Assembly: GCA_017303735.1 (NCBI GenBank)
Contig: JAFLCF010000078.1
Span: forward strand, 1-19,119
Direction: 5' to 3'
Source: Anaerolineae bacterium
GTDB lineage: Bacteria; Chloroflexota; Anaerolineae; Anaerolineales; Villigracilaceae
DNA: 19,119 nucleotides
A program made the position numbers and the translations under genes. This document shows, piece after piece, positions 13,604 to 19,119 of the stretch. The notes under the pieces are model-generated. The model made no database searches. It was not told the DNA's origin and saw only the letters and a program-made list of their open reading frames with translations. Each line of letters opens with the position of its first letter. Position 1 is the first letter of the stretch.

Positions 13604-14242
13604 TTATTTTTGTTCGAAGGCAAGTAGAACATCCTGTGGGGAGAGATCTTCGAGTGCAAGGCGTTTTTTGAGTCGCAGACGAGCATCATGCAGGAGTTTG
13701 TAAAGCGCGTTGCGATTGGTTTTCATGCGTTTGGCGGCGTCTTCCATGGGCATATCTTGCAAACCAAGCAAGACGAGGGCTTCACGCTGTTTTGGGGTCA
13801 ATTCTTCTTCCAAAATGCGGCGGACGCGGGTGATCATATCTTTGCGCTCAGCCGAGGTTTCGGGGGATGCCTGCGGGTCAGCAAGCAAACCGGGAGGCGG
13901 GGGAGCGTCTTCGTTCTCAGTGAGTTGGTCGAGAGACGCGTCGCGCCAGCGTTTGCGGCGCAGTTCCGTTAGTGCAATGCGGATGGCGATCTTGTGTACC
14001 CAGGTGGTAAAGAGGCTGCGCCCTTCAAAGGTATCCAATTGATCAAGCACGCGCAGGAGGGTTTCCTGGGTGACTTCTTCTACAAGCGGTTGGAAAAGCG
14101 GGTCGTCTGAGGAAAGCCAGCGTGAAAGAGCATACGGAAGCCCTTTTTGGATAATGGTACGCAGGTCATTCAGGGCTTCTTCATGAGTGAGCCCTGTGTT
14201 GCGGAGATCGTCGAGCCAGATTTCATTGCTGCGGGATGTCAT
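13604..14242 (-). CDS. ECF-like RNA polymerase sigma factor (second pair)
   Basis: 212 residues. Sigma-2 spans about 35-105 (EEVTQETLLRVLDQLDTFEG, TTWVHKIAIRIALTELRRKR). A Pro/Asp-rich linker (APPPPGLLADPQ) follows, then sigma-4 at about 140-200 with a helix-turn-helix (MPMEDAAKRMKTNRNALYKL). Typical ECF architecture, unlike the first sigma factor in sequence. The ATG at 14242 has AAGGAG only one base upstream, too close for ordinary initiation, and a TATAAT 13 bases before it. Either the transcript is nearly leaderless or translation begins at a later codon. No TGYAAC-N16-CATC element lies upstream, so it does not appear to share the first regulon. Confidence 0.88.
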   Translation of the reverse strand: MTSRSNEIWLDDLRNTGLTHEEALNDLRTIIQKGLPYALSRWLSSDDPLFQPLVEEVTQETLLRVLDQLDTFEGRSLFTTWVHKIAIRIALTELRRKRWRDASLDQLTENEDAPPPPGLLADPQASPETSAERKDMITRVRRILEEELTPKQREALVLLGLQDMPMEDAAKRMKTNRNALYKLLHDARLRLKKRLALEDLSPQDVLLAFEQK

Positions 14243-14335
14243 ACTCCTTTTATTATAAGAGAGGGCAGGTTATTTTTTGGGATGTCTGAGAGATTCTGAT
14301 AGTTTTATTACAAAACCTTATTTTTTATTAATAAT

Positions 14336-14365
14336 CAAAAAGCCGTCTATAAAAGACGGCTTTTT
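14336..14365 (-). terminator. Rho-independent terminator after tRNA-Val
   Basis: Minus strand: GCCGTC, loop, GACGGC followed by TTTTTG, with A/T tracts extending the stem on both sides. It lies two bases beyond the tRNA 3' end. The + strand copy also has a T-run. Confidence 0.85.
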
Positions 14366-14366
14366 G

Positions 14367-14440
14367 TGGGCGCACAGGGACTCGAACCCCGGACCCCTAC
14401 TGTGTGATAGTAGTGCTCTAACCAACTGAGCTATGCACCC
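14367..14440 (-). tRNA. tRNA-Val (anticodon CAC)
   Basis: 74 bases. The cloverleaf was folded by eye: acceptor GGGTGCA/TGCGCCC (one U-G pair), D-stem GCTC/GAGC, anticodon stem CTACT/AGTAG with loop ATCACAC giving anticodon CAC, 5-base variable loop, T-arm with TTCGAGT loop, discriminator A. CCA is not encoded. It reads GUG valine codons. It is not a selenocysteine tRNA: it lacks the long variable arm and UCA anticodon. Own promoter and terminator flank it. Confidence 0.95.
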
Positions 14441-14455
14441 ATCGAAGCGAGCGGG

Positions 14456-14484
14456 ATTATAGCCGAGCCTTTCATCTTTTGCAA
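14456..14484 (-). promoter_or_regulatory. Sigma-70 promoter of tRNA-Val
   Basis: Minus strand: TTGCAA (14484-14479), exact 17-base spacer, perfect TATAAT (14461-14456). The expected start near 14449 is about nine bases before the tRNA 5' end. It sits in the 48 bases between the LCP gene stop and the tRNA, so the tRNA is transcribed independently of the cell-wall genes. Confidence 0.85.
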
Positions 14485-14488
14485 GGAA

Positions 14489-15964
14489 TTAGTGTGCCAA
14501 GTCTTCCGGTCTGAAGCAGGCATCATATTCTGCGCCAATGATGAGGCGGTAATGCACTTTGCTATTCGGGTCTGGGATGGATAACACATTGGCGGAATAC
14601 GCTCCCAGCACGTTGAGGATCGTCTGCTGCTGGTTGGGGTCTTGGGCAGCGGTGAGATCAATGAGAACGGTATTGGCATAATCGCGGTTGTCTGCCGCGC
14701 TGGTGATTGTCTCAAAACCGGCATAGTTCAAGCGCGAGGCGACCAGTGTTTCCATGGTGTCGAAGTAAGACCCGTTCTGAACTTCGATGACGACCGACTC
14801 GCGTGTCGCTGCGAAGGTGGAGAGGGTGGCGGCTTCGATCAACATTTGGCTTAAAGACTCTTGCGGGAGCAGTACCGCTGCCCCGCCGGGCGTGACCCAT
14901 GATTGCACATAAGGCGGGCGGATGTAGTAACTGCGGATGTTGGCATTGGTGAAATTGACCGCGTATGGTGCCAGATTTAACATATCGGTCAGACCCATGT
15001 CTGTGACAACCGTGCTGGAGAAGTCTGTATAAAGCTGCGGAATTTTATTGAATGTGCCGCTTTGCAGGGCTTTTTGAAAGAGCGTTCGTATCACTTCCTG
15101 TTGGCGGCGTCCGCGGTCAAAGTCGCTGGATTTGGAGCGGGAGCGGGCATACCAAAGAGCGAGGTCGCCGTCCATGTGAACGAGCCCGGGACCAATCGTG
15201 TAAAGCCACCAGTTATTCTCGTCGTTCTGGTCAAGTTCGGGGGAGATGAGCCGCCAGTCGGTGAAAGTGCAGGCAATGGGGACGTCGATTCCGCCAAGGG
15301 TATCTACAATGCGGCGGAACCCATCAAAGTCCACCATGGCGGCGTGATCAATGCGAATGCCGAGATTTTGCAAGATGGTATCTTTGAGCAACCCCATGCC
15401 GCCTCCCGGGTAGCCGCCAGATTCTCCGCTTTGATAGGCGGTGTTGATGCGCTGCATGCCGACTGTTGGAATGTCGATCCACAAATCGCGAGGGATCGAG
15501 ATCAATGAGACCTGCCCTTCACGATACCAAACCATGGCGATCAACAGCGTATCGGTGCGGTGAGATGTGCCAGTAGGGCGGCGGTCTGACCCGATCAATA
15601 AAAAGTTGACGGTATCATTGTTGCTGATGAATGGCAGGGTGGCGGGGTCAACTACTTGGGCTGTGGGCAAAGGCTCAATGGGGGCTGTCGCTGTGGGCGG
15701 AGGTGGAAGCGTGTTCGTCGAACTGGGTGTCAACGATGGAAGAATGATCTCAGGCGTAGGGTTGGGGTCATTCACTAAAGCAGCCGTCGGCGTGTTAATG
15801 GCAATGGAGGGTTGGAATGGAGTTGGCGTGGCGGTTGAATCTGGTGCGGAAGTGATCAGAATGATCGGAAGAACAACCTGACTGGCTTCCGGGTTGGGAG
15901 GTGTGCATGCCGATATCAGAATACAGATGGGGAAGATAAATGCAAAGAGGCGTGATGATTTCAT
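14489..15964 (-). CDS. LytR-CpsA-Psr (LCP) family lipoprotein
   Basis: 491 residues. Lipoprotein signal peptide with lipobox ISAC20, then a Thr/Pro-rich spacer to about residue 110. LCP domain about 115-330: FLLIGSDRRPTGTSHRTDTLLI, SLISIPRDLWIDIP, RINTAY, and FDRGRRQQEVIRTLF carry the conserved Arg/Asp residues that bind the lipid pyrophosphate. The C-terminal part (about 390-485, VVIEVQNGSYFDTMETL onwards) is a LytR_C-type domain. LCP enzymes transfer anionic glycopolymers from lipid carriers to peptidoglycan. Most LCPs are anchored by one TM helix; here the anchor is a lipid. The start at 15964 lacks a strong Shine-Dalgarno. It is 32 bases after the LysM gene and probably co-transcribed with it. 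Confidence 0.93.
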   Translation of the reverse strand: MKSSRLFAFIFPICILISACTPPNPEASQVVLPIILITSAPDSTATPTPFQPSIAINTPTAALVNDPNPTPEIILPSLTPSSTNTLPPPPTATAPIEPLPTAQVVDPATLPFISNNDTVNFLLIGSDRRPTGTSHRTDTLLIAMVWYREGQVSLISIPRDLWIDIPTVGMQRINTAYQSGESGGYPGGGMGLLKDTILQNLGIRIDHAAMVDFDGFRRIVDTLGGIDVPIACTFTDWRLISPELDQNDENNWWLYTIGPGLVHMDGDLALWYARSRSKSSDFDRGRRQQEVIRTLFQKALQSGTFNKIPQLYTDFSSTVVTDMGLTDMLNLAPYAVNFTNANIRSYYIRPPYVQSWVTPGGAAVLLPQESLSQMLIEAATLSTFAATRESVVIEVQNGSYFDTMETLVASRLNYAGFETITSAADNRDYANTVLIDLTAAQDPNQQQTILNVLGAYSANVLSIPDPNSKVHYRLIIGAEYDACFRPEDLAH

Positions 15965-15996
15965 GAATGGTTGATATTCAGCCTTTCAAGGGCTGG

Positions 15997-16818
15997 TTAT
16001 GGTGTGGGGGTGGGGAATGCCGTTGGGCTGGCAGTGGTTGTAGGGATGGGTGTTACGCTTGATGTTGGGGTGGGTGTTGCCGGGATAGATGTTTGGGTAG
16101 GCACGAAGGTCTGTGTGAATGGCAGCACCGTTTCTGTGATCGGATCTGTCAGTAGCGGAGTAATGGCGGTGAAAACGACGCCGGGAAGTGCTGTAAATGT
16201 GGGGGTTCGTGTGGGCTGATTGGGAACCCATAGGGTCTCGCCTACGTAAATCAGATCGCTGGTTCGGCAATTTACGATCTTGATGGTGTTTGAAGTAACG
16301 CCGTATCTTGAACCAATATTGAAGAATGTATCGCCCGATTTGACGACATAGTTACGAATCCATCCCACCGCGCCTTGCGAACATGCAGAGACGGTGTTTG
16401 TGGCAGCAATGCGCGGAACATAAATGGTGGTTCCGGCTAACAAAGTTTCACTGAAGAGACAATTGCCGACCTTTAATGAATCTCGGGTCGTATTGTATTT
16501 AAACGCAAGGCTGTCTAACGTTTCGCCAATTTGAACGGTTGTAGGAACCCAACCCGCAGGCAACTGACATGAAACCGGCGGGGCAATGGTAGAGGTTGGC
16601 GCCAGGGTAAGAGTATTTTGTGTAACCAGTGGAGTTAATGTAGGCGGAAGAGTATGCGTTGCCGTCACTGGGATCGGAGTCGCAATGGCAGTTTGGGTGG
16701 GTTCGGGCGCATCTTCTGGAATGAAGCTGACCAAAGACACCGACAAGGCGCCCAACGTCAACCCAATGGAGAGCAAGGCAACCACCATCGCGTTACCCAG
16801 ACCGCGCAAACCTCCCAT
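15997..16818 (-). CDS. Membrane-anchored protein with two LysM domains
   Basis: 273 residues. N-terminal membrane segment (about 10-33), Thr/Pro-rich linker, LysM 1 (about 88-135, ending TTIYVP), LysM 2 (about 156-200, YVVKSGDTFFNIGSRYGV, ending TLWVP), then a 70-residue Thr/Pro/Ser tail. LysM domains bind GlcNAc-containing glycans such as peptidoglycan. Each module has one Cys just before it and one inside (C84/C120, C146/C184), suggesting one disulfide per module. No catalytic domain, so a wall-binding or adaptor protein. It starts three bases after the kinase stop and precedes the LCP gene, so the three likely form one transcript. Confidence 0.88.
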   Translation of the reverse strand: MGGLRGLGNAMVVALLSIGLTLGALSVSLVSFIPEDAPEPTQTAIATPIPVTATHTLPPTLTPLVTQNTLTLAPTSTIAPPVSCQLPAGWVPTTVQIGETLDSLAFKYNTTRDSLKVGNCLFSETLLAGTTIYVPRIAATNTVSACSQGAVGWIRNYVVKSGDTFFNIGSRYGVTSNTIKIVNCRTSDLIYVGETLWVPNQPTRTPTFTALPGVVFTAITPLLTDPITETVLPFTQTFVPTQTSIPATPTPTSSVTPIPTTTASPTAFPTPTP

Positions 16819-16821
16819 CCC

Positions 16822-19119
16822 TTATTTCCTTTTTTGCTTCTCGGCAGGCTTTTCGCCAGCAAATGGCAGCAACACGCTAAACGTGGAGCCTGTGCCGATT
16901 TCACTCTCCACCCAAATACGTCCATGTTGGGCTTCGGTTAGTGTCTTGGCAATGGAAAGCCCCACACCAGTATCGCCGACTCCTTGTATGAGAACATTAT
17001 CCGCACGATACAGGCGTGTAAAGACTCGCGGCATGTCTTCGGATGAGATCCCGCCGCCTTTATCAGTGACCTGGATCATGATGTATTCCATGCCATTCTC
17101 GCTTCGGGTCTGGACCTTGAGCCGAATCGTCCCTTCGAACGGAGTCGCCGCCCCGGCATTTTGCAGCAAATGGATCAAGATCTGTTGCAGGGCTTCGCGG
17201 TCGGCATGAATGGAAGAAAGCGCTTTGGGTACTTCGAGATGAATGGAAATATTCTTCTCGCGGATCTGCGAACTGGTGTACGACATGGCGTTGTCGATGA
17301 TCGTGTTCAGATCCACGGTTTCAGGTTTGAGTTCATTCAGATCTGTGGCAAGCGTCGTGATCTGGATCATGTCATCGGTCAGGCTGCGGATGCGTTCTGT
17401 AGAGACTTTGATGCGGTCTACAAATTTTCTCTGTAATGCGCCCAAAATACCAACCGACTCGCCGAGCAACAGATCGGTATAGCCGACAATGGAAGAAAGC
17501 GGTTGGCGCAGTTCTTGCGAAATAGAAGCGATCACCTCTGCCTGTTCGGTATTCTTTGTGGCGATCTGCCCTTTTTCCGACTCGAGCAGTTTCATTCTGG
17601 TTTCTGCCAACTGGGTTTGAAGGATGGCAACTTCCTGCAGGGTGGCTTTTAATTCATTTTCGGCTTGAACCGAAGGCAGATTCTTTCCGGCGCGCAGTTC
17701 GGCATTCTCACGTTGTAATTGTTCAATGATGGTTTGCGATTCATCCTGAGCCGCCCGTAACGAGGCAACATCAGCGGATTTATTTGATTCCACTTCAGTA
17801 CGCGCCGTTTCGAGCTGACCGGTTAACTCACGGATGCGTACCTCAAGGTCTTTCACCTGGGCGCGGGCAAGTTCACTCTGCGCTTCCAATTTGGTGATCC
17901 GTTGGTTGCGTTGAATGATCGGCACCAATGAAACAGCGATATTGGTAAGGAATGCCTGATCTTCCGCACTCCAGGTTCTGTCGGAGTAGGGCGATAACAA
18001 TAGAATACCGCCCAGGGTCTCTTTTTCCGGTGTAAGGATCGGCACATAGAGCAGATGCCCAGGGTTGGTGAGACCGAGAATATCGCCCAGCCCTTTAATA
18101 TCCGCCGAGGTACTGCTGGCGGGCAGGCGCAGGGCGCGTCCACGTTGAATGGAGTTTGCCAGCATGGGAATCGAGTTCTTGGAAAGCGAACCACCTTCGA
18201 GGCTGTCTTCACGGATCAGGTCGTACCCGCCCGCGATTACCATCTGGTTGTTATCGTCCGTCAGGTAGATCATGAAGCTTAAGTCGGCAAGCATCGTCTG
18301 TGCAATGGCACGGGTGATCGCCTGACTCATTTTGGTCGAGTTGTTTTCTGCTGCCACTGCCAGCAAGGCATGGAAGGTCTTCGGGTCGGTGCTGTAGCGT
18401 CTGCGTTCGGGTCGTCCAATATCCTGCTTGAGAATCGTGGGTTTGACCGGCGTTGATGAAGACTGGCTGAATGAAACCGCTGCGAAACGCTGCGGCAGGG
18501 TTAGAAGGATCGGGAACGCCGCCATATACGCAAGCCGCACAATGCCAGAGTAATCACCTTCCAACCCGATCAACATCTGCCCGGTGTGACCGAGAAAGCC
18601 GAGGAATAACAGCAAAATCCCGTACCACATGCCATCGGGTTTGCGGACGAAAAGGACAGCCATTCCCAACAACGTCAACAGCAGCGAGCCGATCTGCCAG
18701 ACGAGATCATCCATGGTCAGGTTGTAGCTGAGAATCGCCGTGGCGGGATTAATGATCTGTTGTTGCCATGAGATCAAACTTAACCCAAGCCCGGTAACAA
18801 TGAACATGCTGAGCAAGATCGCTCCGGCATCTGCACTGCGGTTGGGCTCAGGGAAGGCATACAACCATGTGATCCATACAATTCCAAAGGCAAGAAAGGC
18901 ACGATCCATGGGCGGTAAAACAGCCTTGGGGTCGATCAATTCCTGCCAGCCCAACCCACTGATGAGAAAGATCAGGATCTGCGCACCGAGCAGGATCATC
19001 AGCCCTACAAAGGCACGCCTTGCCTGCGGGAACTCACTTGCCCGCCAATGATTAAACGCCGATTGCAATGCGCTGGCAACGGCAAACACCAGCACAATGT
19101 AATAAATGAGGTCTCCGGG
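16822..19119 (-). CDS. Membrane histidine-kinase-like protein, H-box His replaced by Gln (5' partial)
   Basis: The frame is open to the right edge; the first start codon inside the window is GTG at 19095 (numbering from it), and eight more codons lie upstream, so the N-terminus is cut. About seven hydrophobic segments (1-205) are followed by a GAF-like domain (about 240-400, ending LGGILLLSPYSDRTWSAED), a long coiled coil (about 400-515), a HisKA helix pair and HATPase_c (about 620-745). The H-box reads ASISQELRQPLSSIVGYTDL: the usual S-H-E-L-R has Gln at residue 527 (codon 17515-17517). The ATP-binding parts (N-box HLLQNAG, DKGGGISSEDMPRVF, GDTGVGLSIAKTL) are intact. It probably binds ATP but cannot autophosphorylate at the normal site. 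No response regulator is adjacent. LysM and LCP genes follow immediately. Confidence 0.92.
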   Translation of the reverse strand, partial: PGDLIYYIVLVFAVASALQSAFNHWRASEFPQARRAFVGLMILLGAQILIFLISGLGWQELIDPKAVLPPMDRAFLAFGIVWITWLYAFPEPNRSADAGAILLSMFIVTGLGLSLISWQQQIINPATAILSYNLTMDDLVWQIGSLLLTLLGMAVLFVRKPDGMWYGILLLFLGFLGHTGQMLIGLEGDYSGIVRLAYMAAFPILLTLPQRFAAVSFSQSSSTPVKPTILKQDIGRPERRRYSTDPKTFHALLAVAAENNSTKMSQAITRAIAQTMLADLSFMIYLTDDNNQMVIAGGYDLIREDSLEGGSLSKNSIPMLANSIQRGRALRLPASSTSADIKGLGDILGLTNPGHLLYVPILTPEKETLGGILLLSPYSDRTWSAEDQAFLTNIAVSLVPIIQRNQRITKLEAQSELARAQVKDLEVRIRELTGQLETARTEVESNKSADVASLRAAQDESQTIIEQLQRENAELRAGKNLPSVQAENELKATLQEVAILQTQLAETRMKLLESEKGQIATKNTEQAEVIASISQELRQPLSSIVGYTDLLLGESVGILGALQRKFVDRIKVSTERIRSLTDDMIQITTLATDLNELKPETVDLNTIIDNAMSYTSSQIREKNISIHLEVPKALSSIHADREALQQILIHLLQNAGAATPFEGTIRLKVQTRSENGMEYIMIQVTDKGGGISSEDMPRVFTRLYRADNVLIQGVGDTGVGLSIAKTLTEAQHGRIWVESEIGTGSTFSVLLPFAGEKPAEKQKRK

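Noticed and set aside
14367..14440. Could the tRNA be selC (tRNA-Sec), supporting the selenoprotein
   Set aside because: Anticodon CAC, normal 5-base variable loop and 74-base length; it is tRNA-Val.
15971..16219. Val/Gly-rich plus-strand frame
   Set aside because: Complement of the Thr/Pro-rich tail of the LysM protein; no ribosome site.

Overview
The window most likely comes from an uncultured or environmental member of the Chloroflexota, class Anaerolineae. This is inferred from gene style, not from a marker gene. The signs are a large TPR protein with an array of short P-D-W-L motifs, Thr/Pro-rich lipoproteins, an LCP/LysM cell-surface pair, and a 7-TM/GAF histidine kinase. It looks like ordinary chromosome, with no insertion sequences, phage genes or CRISPR. 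Genes are densely packed and often separated by strong hairpin terminators. Both edge genes are cut.

Left part (1-4850): the 3' part of a peptidase-S51-like protein carrying a CysRS-type C-terminal tail is followed by what looks like a thiol-redox locus. On the minus strand lie an MBL-fold/double-rhodanese protein and an ECF sigma factor overlapping a small zinc-finger anti-sigma factor (ZAS) gene. Diverging on the plus strand are a two-domain glutaredoxin-like disulfide oxidoreductase and a membrane-anchored TlpA/ResA-like thioredoxin. The oxidoreductase reading frame holds an in-frame TGA exactly where the first Cys of its second CxxC belongs (U-P-H-C). The frame stays open to a natural end, and a hairpin of bacterial SECIS geometry follows the TGA, so it is read here as a selenoprotein. 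Three 26-bp elements of the form TGYAAC-N16-CATC lie upstream of the MBL gene, the sigma gene and the selenoprotein gene, each pointing towards its gene. They look like promoters of the local ECF sigma factor. Together this suggests a self-controlled disulfide-stress regulon with a selenoprotein as effector.

Middle part (4850-11260): on the plus strand are a pyrimidine-nucleoside phosphorylase (with Phe at the usual active-site His), the 1073-residue TPR/PDWL protein with three tandem 183-bp repeats, nucleoside diphosphate kinase, and an unrecognised lipoprotein. Hairpin terminators follow three of these four genes.

Right part (11260-19119): a minus-strand operon encodes a receiver-only response regulator, ThpR and RsfS. 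Next come a plus-strand DUF1684 protein and a second ECF sigma/zinc-finger anti-sigma pair (minus). A tRNA-Val(CAC) follows with its own near-consensus promoter and terminator. A closely packed minus-strand run then encodes a membrane histidine kinase whose phospho-acceptor His is Gln, a LysM protein and an LCP-family lipoprotein. No stretch longer than about 250 bases lacks a gene.
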